From positions 1-64,000 of the forward strand of contig CAZJAZ010000003.1 in NCBI GenBank assembly GCA_964544305.1: 64,000 bases of DNA, given 5' to 3'. The position numbers and the translations under genes are program-made. The stretch comes from JAFDWI01 sp964544305 (GTDB lineage: Bacteria > Actinomycetota > Acidimicrobiia > Acidimicrobiales > Iamiaceae). Shown piece by piece: positions 33,868-42,858 of this stretch (position 1 is the first letter of the stretch; every line of letters starts with the position of its first letter). The notes below the pieces were generated by a model that ran no database searches, was not told the DNA's origin, and worked only from the letters and a program-made list of their open reading frames with translations.

Positions 33868-35741
33868 TATTTACCCTTTCCAGCCGCAAGACTTGGGTCA
33901 TGAAGATGTGCATACAGCGATAGTGCGACGTCATCGGGTAGCCATGGCAGATTTGTGAGGTCTTCTAGCGACAAGGCACGAATTGCCTTCACGCTTCCAA
34001 GCTCGCGTAGAAGTCGCGATTTTCGCGCTGGCCCAAGACCGCTGACCCCGTCAAGTGCGGATGCCGTCATCTTTTTTCCTCGCCGTGACCGGTGGTACGT
34101 GATGGCGAATCGGTGTGCTTCGTCACGAATGCGTTGTAAGAGGTAGAGCGCTTCAGAGCCGCGCGGCAGCTCAACCGGCGAAGACCGCCCTGGCACATAA
34201 ACCTCTTCGAAACGCTTTGCCAATGAAGCGACGGGAATTTCGTTCGTCAAGCCGAGCCGATCAAGAACGGCCACGACCGACGAAAGCTGACCCTTTCCAC
34301 CATCGATCAGCAAGAGTTGCGGCTCATACGCGAAGCGGCCCCGCTCGTCGATCGGCCGCTTCCGGTCTTCAATGAGTTGCGTGAGGCGTCGGGTAAGCAC
34401 TTCGTCCATAGCAGCAAAATCATCGTTCTGTGGCACGTGAACCTTGAAATGACGGTACTGACTCTTATTTGGAATGCCGTCCTCAAGGACCACCATAGAA
34501 CCGACATAGTCGGTGCCTTGCAGATGGCTCATGTCATAGCACTCGATCCGGAGCGGAGCGACAGGCAGTGCAAGCGCAATCTGCAAATCGTTGAGGGCTT
34601 TCGCCCTTGCGTTGTGATCACTGGCGCGCTTCAGCCGGTGTTGCGTGAAGGCCTGTGCGGCATTGTGCGTGACTGTTTCGGCGAGCTCACGCTTCGCCCC
34701 ACGTTGGGCCACTTTGATGGTCACCTGTGATCCGCGCAAGCCGCTCAGCCATTGCTCGTAGAGTGACGGTTCGTCAGGAACTTCGGGAACGTAGACCGTT
34801 TTGGGCCACCCAAGCACGGGCTCTTCGCTGTACACGCCTTCAAGAATGCGCGCGATGAGCTGCGGAGGCTCCATGTCTTCGACCTTGTCCAGCACAAAAC
34901 CGATCCGGCCAAGCACTCGGCCCGACCGAACATGAAACACTTGCACGGACGCCTCAAGTTCGTCGTCAACCACCCCAATTACATCAAAGTCTTCGGAACG
35001 CTCACCCACCATTTGTTGCCGCTCAATCACTTTCGCGATGTTCTCAAGTTGATCTCGGAGACGGGCCGCCCGTTCAAAGGCGAGTTCATTCGCTGACTGG
35101 GCCATCTCGGCCTCGAGCCGAGCCACGATTTCGGTGTCGTGACCTTCGAGAAAGCGGATGAACTGACGGGTCAGGTCCTGATAGGTCTCCTGGTCAACTC
35201 GGCCCACGCACGGGCCGGAGCATTTTTCAATGTGATACAGCAAGCACGGACGCCCCATCCGTTCATGCCGAGTGAACTTCGCGTCTGAACAGGTTCGAAG
35301 CGGAAACGTTCCAATCAATAAGTCCAACGTTGACTTGATAGCCCGAGCATGGACATATGGCCCGAAGTAGCGCGCGCCTCTCTTTTTCTTGTCACGCACA
35401 ATCATCGGTCGAGGCCACTCGTCACCCAGCGTCACGGCCAAATAGGGGTACGACTTGTCGTCACGCAACAACACATTGAAGCGAGGCTGATACCGTTTGA
35501 TGAGGCTGAATTCAAGGACGAGTGCTTCAACTTCGTTGCGTACTTCGATCCACTCAAGTGACTCGGCTGCGGCAACCATTTGTGCTGTGCGGGGGGCCAA
35601 CGTACGGGGATCGGCGAAATAGTTCGAAGTTCGGGCACGCAGATTCTTGGCTTTTCCGACATAAATCACGCGACCCTGCGCATCGCGGAACTGATAGGAA
35701 CCCGGTGTCGTTGGGATTGATCCGGTCGGCGGGCGTTGCAC
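33867..35741 (-). CDS. uvrC: UvrABC excinuclease subunit C
   Basis: 624 aa from a GTG at 35741, preceded at five bases by AGGAG; the second GTG at 35744 is too close to it. The N-terminal GIY-YIG nuclease (PGSYQFRDAQGRVIYVGKA) makes the 3' incision; a UVR domain lies in the middle (ARLEAEMAQSANELAFERAARLRDQL), followed by the RNase H-like 5' nuclease domain (IECYDMSHLQGTDYVGSMVV) and tandem helix-hairpin-helix motifs at the C-terminus. It acts with UvrA and UvrB, encoded nearby but in separate transcripts. Confidence 0.97.
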   Translation of the reverse strand: MQRPPTGSIPTTPGSYQFRDAQGRVIYVGKAKNLRARTSNYFADPRTLAPRTAQMVAAAESLEWIEVRNEVEALVLEFSLIKRYQPRFNVLLRDDKSYPYLAVTLGDEWPRPMIVRDKKKRGARYFGPYVHARAIKSTLDLLIGTFPLRTCSDAKFTRHERMGRPCLLYHIEKCSGPCVGRVDQETYQDLTRQFIRFLEGHDTEIVARLEAEMAQSANELAFERAARLRDQLENIAKVIERQQMVGERSEDFDVIGVVDDELEASVQVFHVRSGRVLGRIGFVLDKVEDMEPPQLIARILEGVYSEEPVLGWPKTVYVPEVPDEPSLYEQWLSGLRGSQVTIKVAQRGAKRELAETVTHNAAQAFTQHRLKRASDHNARAKALNDLQIALALPVAPLRIECYDMSHLQGTDYVGSMVVLEDGIPNKSQYRHFKVHVPQNDDFAAMDEVLTRRLTQLIEDRKRPIDERGRFAYEPQLLLIDGGKGQLSSVVAVLDRLGLTNEIPVASLAKRFEEVYVPGRSSPVELPRGSEALYLLQRIRDEAHRFAITYHRSRRGKKMTASALDGVSGLGPARKSRLLRELGSVKAIRALSLEDLTNLPWLPDDVALSLYAHLHDPSLAAGKGK

Positions 35742-35918
35742 CACAACTCCTATCGTACGTGTCGAATTCGTGCATCTCACTTTCGCAAGAACAATCCAGC
35801 GATTACCAGTGTTGAATTCGTTCCTACTGCTGCGCACGTTGTTCGACACACAAATGCGTCACTGAATCGTCGAAGCGCTACGCTGAGTCCACGCTGGCCT
35901 GGTTTCCGGCGACATATC

Positions 35919-35987
35919 GGATCAAAGTTGCCGACACCCCCGTGGCGTGGCGACCAGGCTGTCCCCACCGGCACATGACTTTGATCC
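35919..35987 (+). promoter_or_regulatory. Spaced 10-bp inverted repeat in the nadA leader
   Basis: GGATCAAAGT (35919-35928) and its exact complement ACTTTGATCC (35978-35987) enclose 49 bases; the second half ends 23 bases before the nadA ATG. The enclosed part contains further weak pairing (GTGG/CCAC). It could be paired operator sites or a structured RNA leader. The repeat is perfect; its role is open. Confidence 0.45.
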
Positions 35988-36010
35988 TCACCCACTAGAG
36001 AGGAAGCACC

Positions 36011-37147
36011 ATGTTGCGACTCCAATCCCCGCTACCCGACGACTATCGCGACGCGACCGACGACGAACTCGCGAACCGAATCGGCAAAGCGAAACAAGCC
36101 CTTGGCGAACGTCTCTTTATCCTCGGCCACCACTATCAGCGTGACGAGATCATGCGCTGGGCCGATGCTCGAGGTGACTCGTACAAGCTCAGCGTGCTCG
36201 CCCAAGAACGCCCACAAGCCGAATACATCGTTTTCTGCGGTGTCCATTTCATGGCTGAGTCTGCCGATGTACTCACATCCGAGTCACAGACGGTGATTCT
36301 GCCCGACCTCAATGCGGGTTGCTCAATGGCGGACATGGCGAATCTTGACGAAGTCGAAGAAGCATGGGATTCACTTGCAGAAGTCACTGACATCGAGCGC
36401 GTTATCCCCATTACCTATATGAACTCGTCCGCCGCGTTGAAGGCCTTTGTTGGTCGCAACGGTGGTGCCGTCTGTACCTCAACCAATGCAAAATCAATAT
36501 TGCAGTGGGCATTGGGCATCGGAGAGAAAAGTGGGCGCGAAGTGCAAGGCGCACCCGGCAGCGGCGACAAGGTGCTCTTTTTTCCGGACCAACACCTTGG
36601 GCGAAACACCGGATTCGATCTCGGCTTCGACGAATCTGACATGCGTGTGTGGAACCCGAGAAAAGATCTTGGCGGACTGAATGAATCTGATTGCAAAGAA
36701 GCAACGTTTTTACTCTGGCGAGGCCACTGCTCCGTCCACCAGCGTTTTTCGCCAGCACAGATTGATGCGTTTCGAACAACGCACCCAGGGGGACTTGTTG
36801 TCACGCACCCTGAATGCAACCATGAAACGTGTGTAAAAGCAGACAAGGTAGGCTCAACCAGTTTCATTATCGATGTCGTTGAAGCCGCCCCGCCAGGCAC
36901 GGCAATCGGAATCGGCACGGAAATTCATCTTGTCAATCGGTTGGCGAACGAGCATCCAGACAAAACCATTGTGTCGCTAGATCCCGATGTGTGCCCATGT
37001 TCAACAATGTTCCGAATCGATGGCCCTCACTTGGCCTGGATACTTGAAGAACTCGTCGCCGGACGGGTGCACAATCAAATCAGCGTCGAACCGCACGACG
37101 CACACTGGTGTCGGGTCGCGCTCCAGCGAATGCTGGACATCACCTGA
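36011..37147 (+). CDS. nadA: Quinolinate synthase A
   Basis: 378 aa; ATG preceded by GAGAGGAAG, a strong Shine-Dalgarno. The family motifs ILGHHYQRDEI, VFCGVHFMAESA, DLNAGCSMADM and the cysteines in HPECNHETC and DVCPCSTM, some of which ligate the [4Fe-4S] cluster, are present. It condenses iminoaspartate with dihydroxyacetone phosphate to quinolinate, the first unique step of NAD synthesis with NadB. nadB and nadC, often adjacent, are absent here. The 3' end overlaps the converging uvrA gene by eight bases. The leader holds a spaced inverted repeat. Confidence 0.95.
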   Translation: MLRLQSPLPDDYRDATDDELANRIGKAKQALGERLFILGHHYQRDEIMRWADARGDSYKLSVLAQERPQAEYIVFCGVHFMAESADVLTSESQTVILPDLNAGCSMADMANLDEVEEAWDSLAEVTDIERVIPITYMNSSAALKAFVGRNGGAVCTSTNAKSILQWALGIGEKSGREVQGAPGSGDKVLFFPDQHLGRNTGFDLGFDESDMRVWNPRKDLGGLNESDCKEATFLLWRGHCSVHQRFSPAQIDAFRTTHPGGLVVTHPECNHETCVKADKVGSTSFIIDVVEAAPPGTAIGIGTEIHLVNRLANEHPDKTIVSLDPDVCPCSTMFRIDGPHLAWILEELVAGRVHNQISVEPHDAHWCRVALQRMLDIT

Positions 37148-39989
37148 TTGTGTTCAAGAGTGGGGCAAGGAACCGCCCTGTATGGCTTGCCGCGCATTGT
37201 GCGACGAGTTCGGGCGGCCCCTCGACAACAATGCGACCGCCACCAGATCCACCTTCGGGGCCAAGATCAATAATCCAATCCGCGGTCTTGATCACATCGA
37301 GATTGTGTTCAATAACGAGGACAGAATTGCCTTGATCAACGAGTCTCGAAAGTACCTTCAACAGTTTTCGGACGTCCTCAAAGTGAAGGCCGGTCGTTGG
37401 TTCATCAAGCACATACATCGTCCTGCCCGTCGACCGTTTTGCAAGCTCTGATGCGAGCTTGATGCGTTGCGCTTCTCCCCCTGACAACGTTGTTGCCGGT
37501 TGACCGAGCCGTACGTAGCCGAGTCCGACATCAACGAGCGTCTGCAAATGACGAGCAATCGCCGGTTGGTTTGCAAAGAAAATGACGCCCTCTTCACACG
37601 ACATGTCGAGTACCTCGGCGATATTGCGGCCTTTGAACGTGATGTCGAGCGTGTCACGGTTATAGCGAGCCCCCTTACATACTTCACACGGCACATAGAC
37701 GTCGGGCAGAAAATGCATCTCAATCTTGATCGTGCCATCTCCACGGCAGGCCTCGCATCGACCACCTTTCACGTTGAACGAAAATCGTCCCGGCTGATAG
37801 CCCCGAACTTTCGATTCTGGAACCATCGCAAACAACTTGCGAATCCGATCAAACACACCCGTGTAGGTTGCCGGGTTCGATCTGGGTGTTCGACCTATTG
37901 GCGACTGGTCAATGTCAATTACTTTGTCTAGCGGATCGGTTCCGGTGACTTTGCGATGATGGCCGGGGGCGACGCGTGATCGATTGATTCGTTGGTTCAA
38001 TACTCGCAAGAGAATGTCATTGACCAACGTTGACTTTCCTGAGCCTGAGACGCCGGTGACGCCAACAAAACATCCCAGAGGAATCCGTACATCAATGTCG
38101 TCAAGGTTGTGTTCGCTTGCGCCTTGAATGGAAATCCAGTGCTCACCGGTTGGGCGTCGACGCTCAGGCACGGCAATGGTTCGACGCCCAGATAGATATT
38201 GCCCGGTCAGCGACTCTTTCGACTTCAACAAACCTTTCACCGGCCCGGAATAGACAACATCTCCACCGTGCTCCCCCGCGCCCGGCCCAATATCGACAAC
38301 GTGATCAGCCACCGCGATGGTGTCTTCGTCATGCTCAACAACGAGAACGGTGTTTCCTAGGTTTCGTAATCGTTGCAAAGTTTCGATCAGACGATGATTA
38401 TCCCGCTGGTGGAGCCCAATCGAAGGCTCGTCAAGCACATACAACACACCAACGAGCCCAGACCCAATTTGCGAGGCGAGCCGAATGCGCTGTGCCTCAC
38501 CCCCAGCCAAGGTTGCTGCTGACCGAGAAAGGCTTAGGTAGTCCAGTCCGACATCAAGAAGGAATCCCATTCGAGCGCGCACTTCTTTGAGCACGCGTTC
38601 GGCAATTAAACGCTCGCGTTCGGTCAACTCCCACTCGCCTACGGTTCTTGTGGCATCACGAATCGACATTCTCGCGAGCTGTGCAATCGAATGTCCCCCA
38701 ATCGTTACCGCGAGGGGCAATGGCGCAAGCCGATCACCATCACAGTCGGTACAGGGGACTTGGCGCATGTAGCTTTCGATCTGTTCACGTTGCGCATCAG
38801 ATTCTGAATCGGCATGTCGCCGTTGCAACCAGGGAATGACCCCTTCATATGCGGTTGTGTAGTGACGAGATCGGCCATACCGGTTTTTATACGTAACCGT
38901 GACTTGTTGCGCATGCCCATTGAGCAGCAATTTTCGGTCTTTCGCGCGCAACTTTGCCCAAGGTGCTGTGATGTCAATGCCGTGGAGCTCGCATACTGCT
39001 CCTAACAGGTTTGAGAAATAACGCATGTGGCCGCCAGCCCATGGTGCCAGCGCACCTTCTTCGACGCTCAGCGATTCATCCACAACCACCAGTTCTGGAT
39101 CGACCTCAAAACGTGTGCCAAGGCCGTCACACGCCTCGCATGCCCCATACGGCGAATTGAACGAAAAATTTCGTGGTGCTAATTCATCAAATGAGCGATC
39201 GCACGTTGGACAGGCCAAGTGTTGGCTAAACGTCAGGGTTTGTGATTCCCCCGACGAACCGTCGTCAGATCGCTCGACAATTTCAATTTCGACGACGCCA
39301 TCCGCAAGCGCAAGAGCTGTTTCAAGCGAGTCAGTCAAACGGGCTTCGATGCCCTCACGTAACACCAGCCGATCAATGACTACTTCGATCGTATGCGTTT
39401 CGTAACGCGCGAGATCAAGATCGTCGCCGAACTCAAATTGTTCGCCGTCAATGCGAGCGCGTGTGTAGCCCTGGGCAGAGAGATCACTGAGCAACGTCTC
39501 ATAGTTTCCTTTTCGACCACGCACGACCGGTGCGAGAATTTGGAAACGCGTACCCTCCTCAAGATCGAGGACCCGATCGACAATTTGCTGGGGGGTCTGA
39601 CGAGCTACAACGGAACCGTCGAATGGACAGTGCGCGACGCCAATTCTGGCGTAGAGCAAGCGAAGGTAATCGTAGACTTCGGTAATTGTGCCAACCGTTG
39701 ATCGGGGATTCCGTGACGCCGACTTTTGGTCGATAGAGATTGCCGGGGAAAGACCCTCAATGAAGTCAACGTCGGGCTTATCCATCTGACCCAGAAATTG
39801 TCGGGCATACGACGACAACGACTCAACGTATCGACGTTGCCCTTCTGCGTAAATGGTGTCAAATGCCAACGATGACTTTCCCGAGCCTGATAGCCCAGTG
39901 AACACAATCAGTTGATCGCGTGGAAGTTCAATGGAGATATTGCGCAAGTTGTGTTCGCGTGCACCGCGAATCACGATCGTTTCAGGCAT
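37140..39989 (-). CDS. uvrA: UvrABC excinuclease ATPase subunit A
   Basis: 949 aa from the ATG at 39989 (IVIRGAREHNLRNI follows). Two ABC ATPase modules: Walker A GLSGSGKSSLAF and GVSGSGKSTL, signatures LAGGEAQRIRLAS and LSGGEAQRIKLAS. Zinc fingers are visible as CPTCDRSF and CEACRGDGTIKIEMHFL...CEVC. It scans DNA and loads UvrB on bulky lesions. A LexA-like sequence lies 36 bases upstream of the start. The gene is separate from uvrB by 76 bases and runs in the same direction, so both may share a transcript. Confidence 0.97.
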   Translation of the reverse strand: MPETIVIRGAREHNLRNISIELPRDQLIVFTGLSGSGKSSLAFDTIYAEGQRRYVESLSSYARQFLGQMDKPDVDFIEGLSPAISIDQKSASRNPRSTVGTITEVYDYLRLLYARIGVAHCPFDGSVVARQTPQQIVDRVLDLEEGTRFQILAPVVRGRKGNYETLLSDLSAQGYTRARIDGEQFEFGDDLDLARYETHTIEVVIDRLVLREGIEARLTDSLETALALADGVVEIEIVERSDDGSSGESQTLTFSQHLACPTCDRSFDELAPRNFSFNSPYGACEACDGLGTRFEVDPELVVVDESLSVEEGALAPWAGGHMRYFSNLLGAVCELHGIDITAPWAKLRAKDRKLLLNGHAQQVTVTYKNRYGRSRHYTTAYEGVIPWLQRRHADSESDAQREQIESYMRQVPCTDCDGDRLAPLPLAVTIGGHSIAQLARMSIRDATRTVGEWELTERERLIAERVLKEVRARMGFLLDVGLDYLSLSRSAATLAGGEAQRIRLASQIGSGLVGVLYVLDEPSIGLHQRDNHRLIETLQRLRNLGNTVLVVEHDEDTIAVADHVVDIGPGAGEHGGDVVYSGPVKGLLKSKESLTGQYLSGRRTIAVPERRRPTGEHWISIQGASEHNLDDIDVRIPLGCFVGVTGVSGSGKSTLVNDILLRVLNQRINRSRVAPGHHRKVTGTDPLDKVIDIDQSPIGRTPRSNPATYTGVFDRIRKLFAMVPESKVRGYQPGRFSFNVKGGRCEACRGDGTIKIEMHFLPDVYVPCEVCKGARYNRDTLDITFKGRNIAEVLDMSCEEGVIFFANQPAIARHLQTLVDVGLGYVRLGQPATTLSGGEAQRIKLASELAKRSTGRTMYVLDEPTTGLHFEDVRKLLKVLSRLVDQGNSVLVIEHNLDVIKTADWIIDLGPEGGSGGGRIVVEGPPELVAQCAASHTGRFLAPLLNTIR

Positions 39990-40024
39990 CGGAGACGATT
40001 CTACTTGACAGCCGCAACCGGCAT

Positions 40025-40040
40025 TCGAACTGGTGTACGC
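40025..40040. promoter_or_regulatory. Imperfect SOS (LexA) box-like site upstream of uvrA
   Basis: TCGAAC-TGGT-GTACGC matches the actinobacterial SOS pattern TCGAAC-N4-GTTCGA at 10 of 12 positions. It lies 36 bases before the uvrA ATG, inside the 76-base gap to uvrB. uvrA is LexA-regulated in mycobacteria. The mismatch in the second half makes it uncertain. Confidence 0.4.
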
Positions 40041-40065
40041 TTTCCGATTGTTCGAGTGCCGAACG

Positions 40066-42102
40066 CTAACCCGACACAATTTTCAATTCGCGCTTCAGAT
40101 CTTTGATCTCATCACGCAACCGTGCGGCGTATTCAAAGCGCAAGTCGGTCGCGGCCTCAGCCATTTCTTCCTCAAGTGTTTGGATAAGGCGAGCAAGTTC
40201 ATCGTCTGGCAACTCAGCAAGGTCCGCCATCCGCTTTTCATGTACGACGTCACGTCGTCGCGAAGACGCCGGCAGTGGCGTTTCTGCACGCGCGTCTCCG
40301 GGACGCAAGAAGTCGAGTATGTCGGTGATCGCTTTTCGGATCGTCTGGGGATTGATGCCGTGCTGTGCGTTGTATTCCATTTGCACCTTCCGGCGCCGAT
40401 TCGTTTCAGAAATTGCCCTCTGCATCGAATCGGTTACGGAATCGGCGTACATGATTACTTGCCCATCCACGTTGCGTGCGGCCCGACCGATTGTTTGTAC
40501 AAGAGAACGTTCACTACGCAAGAAGCCCTCTTTGTCCGCGTCGAGAATCGCTACGAGCGAGACTTCGGGCAAGTCAAGACCTTCACGCAACAGGTTGATG
40601 CCAATCAGAACATCGAATTCGCCAAGGCGAAGATCCCGCAGAATCTCGATCCGCTGCACCGTATCAATATCTGAGTGGAGATAACGCACACGGATTCCTT
40701 GCTCCACGAGATAATCGGTGAGATCTTCGGCCATCTTCTTCGTCAGTGTGGTGACCAAGACGCGCCCGTCAGCTCTTGTGCGAGCATCAATTTCGGCGCG
40801 AAGGTCATCGATTTGACCTTCGGTCGGTTTCACAATGACTTCTGGATCTACCAGTCCGGTTGGTCGCACAATTTGCTCAACGACCTGCGCCGACACCTCA
40901 AGTTCGTAATCTCCCGGCGTGGCAGACAAGAAGATCACTTGCGGCACCTTCGCAATAAACTCATCAAAAGTCAGCGGGCGATTATCTGCCGCTGATGGTA
41001 GGCGGAAGCCATGTTCGATGAGTGTTTCTTTGCGCGCACGGTCCCCTTTGTACTGGCCATGAATTTGAGGCACTCCAACGTGTGATTCATCGAGAACGAC
41101 GAGATAATCGTCGCCAAAAAAGTCCAATAGCGTGTAGGGCGGTTCACCCGCGCTTCTCCCGTCGATGGGCGCAGAGTAATTTTCGATCCCACTGCAAAAA
41201 CCGAGTTCTGCGATCATCTCCAAATCGTAGGAAGTTCGCATCCGCAATCGTTGCGCTTCGAGGAGCTTTCCCTTTTCTTCGAAGCTGGCGAGACTCCTTT
41301 GAAGTTCGTTCTCGATCCGTATGATTCCAGAGCGCAAACGCTCATCCCCCGCCACGTAATGCGTTGCAGGGAATATTGAGAGTTCATCAAGTTCGCCGAG
41401 CTTTTCGCCAGTGAGAGGGTCAACGATGGCTATTGCTTCGACTTCGTCACCAAACATGTGGATGCGAACCGCAGTTTCATCATAGGCAGGGTGCACCTCA
41501 ATTGTGTCACCTCGAACGCGAAACTTGCCGCGCACCAGGTTCATGTCGTTGCGCTCGTACTGCATGTCAACGAGCTTGCGTAAAAGGGCACGTTGATCCC
41601 ACTGCCCACCAACGACCAGATGAAGAAGCTTGTCCCGATACTCGTCTGGAGAGCCAAGTCCGTAGATGCACGAAACTGACGCAACAACAATCGTGTCACG
41701 CCGCGTTAAAAGTGCTGAGGTCGCCGCATGGCGAAGCCGATCAACCTCATCGTTGACGGACGAATCCTTCTCAATAAACGTGTCAGACGACGGAATGTAG
41801 GCTTCTGGCTGATAGTAGTCGTAATAACTGACGAAGTACTCAACTCGGTTATTCGGGAAAAATCCGCGCAACTCGCCAGCAAGCTGCGCGGCAAGCGACT
41901 TATTCGGCGCAATGACGAGCGTCGGCTTTTGCACCTGTTCAATCGTCCACGCAATTGTTGCTGATTTTCCAGAGCCGGTAATTCCAAGGAGCGTCTGGAA
42001 TCGATCGCCTCGATTGATGCCCGCACTGAGACTGGCTATCGCTGAGGGCTGATCACCTGCTGGGTCAAAGTCCGATACTACTTGGAATCGACGAACAGCC
42101 AT
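40066..42102 (-). CDS. uvrB: UvrABC excinuclease subunit B
   Basis: 678 aa. Walker A GITGSGKSAT, the beta-hairpin region (SYYDYYQPEAYIPSSDTFIEK), helicase motif V-VI (IGINLLREGLDLPEVSLVAILDADKEGF) and the C-terminal UVR motif near EEEMAEAATDLRFEYAARLRDEI that contacts UvrC are all present. It verifies damage after UvrA loading. It follows the pilin genes and precedes uvrA on the same strand. Confidence 0.97.
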   Translation of the reverse strand: MAVRRFQVVSDFDPAGDQPSAIASLSAGINRGDRFQTLLGITGSGKSATIAWTIEQVQKPTLVIAPNKSLAAQLAGELRGFFPNNRVEYFVSYYDYYQPEAYIPSSDTFIEKDSSVNDEVDRLRHAATSALLTRRDTIVVASVSCIYGLGSPDEYRDKLLHLVVGGQWDQRALLRKLVDMQYERNDMNLVRGKFRVRGDTIEVHPAYDETAVRIHMFGDEVEAIAIVDPLTGEKLGELDELSIFPATHYVAGDERLRSGIIRIENELQRSLASFEEKGKLLEAQRLRMRTSYDLEMIAELGFCSGIENYSAPIDGRSAGEPPYTLLDFFGDDYLVVLDESHVGVPQIHGQYKGDRARKETLIEHGFRLPSAADNRPLTFDEFIAKVPQVIFLSATPGDYELEVSAQVVEQIVRPTGLVDPEVIVKPTEGQIDDLRAEIDARTRADGRVLVTTLTKKMAEDLTDYLVEQGIRVRYLHSDIDTVQRIEILRDLRLGEFDVLIGINLLREGLDLPEVSLVAILDADKEGFLRSERSLVQTIGRAARNVDGQVIMYADSVTDSMQRAISETNRRRKVQMEYNAQHGINPQTIRKAITDILDFLRPGDARAETPLPASSRRRDVVHEKRMADLAELPDDELARLIQTLEEEMAEAATDLRFEYAARLRDEIKDLKRELKIVSG

Positions 42103-42197
42103 TCATGCATTGTAAAGCGAGTGTTTCAATCAGTACGCAATCATTGGCATTGCGCTGGAGTGGATCTCCTAATCCGGTCCATTCCTCAAAGTTGCTG

Positions 42198-42425
42198 TCA
42201 GTGCGATTGGCACTCAGTTGGAATTGAATTATTTGTTCCTGCCCAGGCCCAACAAGTCCCAAAGGAGCTGTACTTACTGCTCGCAGAGTGTCCCAGGAAG
42301 GAGACTGCTCCGATGCACACCACGGCAATCAACGCCAACAACAGTGCGTATTCCACCAACGAAGCGCCACGGTCGTCCTCATGACGATCCCGCACCCGCT
42401 TCCACATTGCTTTCAAATCCCCCAT
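42198..42425 (-). CDS. flp: Flp/Fap type IVb pilin (second copy, cysteine-containing tail)
   Basis: 75 aa. A short charged leader ends in the prepilin site G20/ASLVEY with the essential Glu25, followed by the hydrophobic helix ALLLALIAVVCIGAVSFL. Unlike its neighbour it ends in an extension with Cys58 and Cys72 (GTCWAWAGTNNSIPTECQSH), which could form a disulphide loop. Made as a preprotein and cleaved by a TadV/CpaA peptidase not found in this window. Strong Shine-Dalgarno (AAAGGAACCGGAG). A hairpin lies just upstream, so it may be expressed at a lower level than the upstream copy. Possibly a minor or tip pilin. Confidence 0.9.
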   Translation of the reverse strand: MGDLKAMWKRVRDRHEDDRGASLVEYALLLALIAVVCIGAVSFLGHSASSKYSSFGTCWAWAGTNNSIPTECQSH

Positions 42426-42466
42426 CTCCGGTTCCTTTCGCTCAATGGTGCTCCAAACAATGACAA

Positions 42467-42496
42467 AGGAGGTTGACCCGCCCGGATCAACCTCCT
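42467..42496 (-). terminator. Hairpin between the two pilin genes, possible attenuator
   Basis: A perfect 10-bp stem AGGAGGTTGA/TCAACCTCCT with a 10-base loop; on the minus strand it is followed by TTTGTCATTG. It lies 27 bases after the upstream pilin stop and 42 bases before the second pilin start, so partial termination would give different pilin amounts. Confidence 0.6.
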
Positions 42497-42522
42497 CTAT
42501 CAGTGAACTGCAATACCTCAGA

Positions 42523-42720
42523 TCAGCTTGCGCTGCTGATGGCGCTACCGACGTTCGAGAACTTCGAAGAAGCGGCCTTACCGAGGAAGCTTACGGCTGC
42601 GATGCACACGACGGCGATCAGAGCAACAAGCAAGGCGTACTCCACGAGGGAGGCACCACGCTCGGTGTCACCGAAGCGAGCCCGCATGTAAGCGGCAATG
42701 TGTTCGTAACTGGTCAGCAT
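42523..42720 (-). CDS. flp: Flp/Fap type IVb pilin (upstream copy)
   Basis: 65 aa. Leader MLTSYEHIAAYMRARFGDTERG, cleavage site G22/ASLVEY with Glu27, then helix ALLVALIAVVCIAAVSFLG and a short Ser/Ala-rich tail without the cysteine pair of its neighbour. Strong Shine-Dalgarno (AAAGGGAG) eight bases before the ATG. First gene of the pilin unit, with 138 bases to the upstream regulator for a promoter. Predicted major pilin of the Tad pilus encoded 4.6 kb away. Confidence 0.93.
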   Translation of the reverse strand: MLTSYEHIAAYMRARFGDTERGASLVEYALLVALIAVVCIAAVSFLGKAASSKFSNVGSAISSAS

Positions 42721-42858
42721 GGATATGCTCCCTTTCTAGTGGACCATTTGGTGGTCCGGTCTTCCGGTCAATGTAACTTTCGGATATTAGCACACTTTTC
42801 TGAATAGGCAATTTGTATTATTTCAAGCTGACAGCTCCGTCACCTTCTTTGAGACTAT

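Noticed and set aside
35742..35849. Longer uvrC start
   Set aside because: The extra residues are not similar to UvrC and the AGGAG lies downstream of that start; the GTG at 35741 fits better.
35742..36010. NAD+-I (nadA motif) riboswitch
   Set aside because: The conserved loop sequences of that riboswitch are not seen; only a spaced inverted repeat remains, reported separately.
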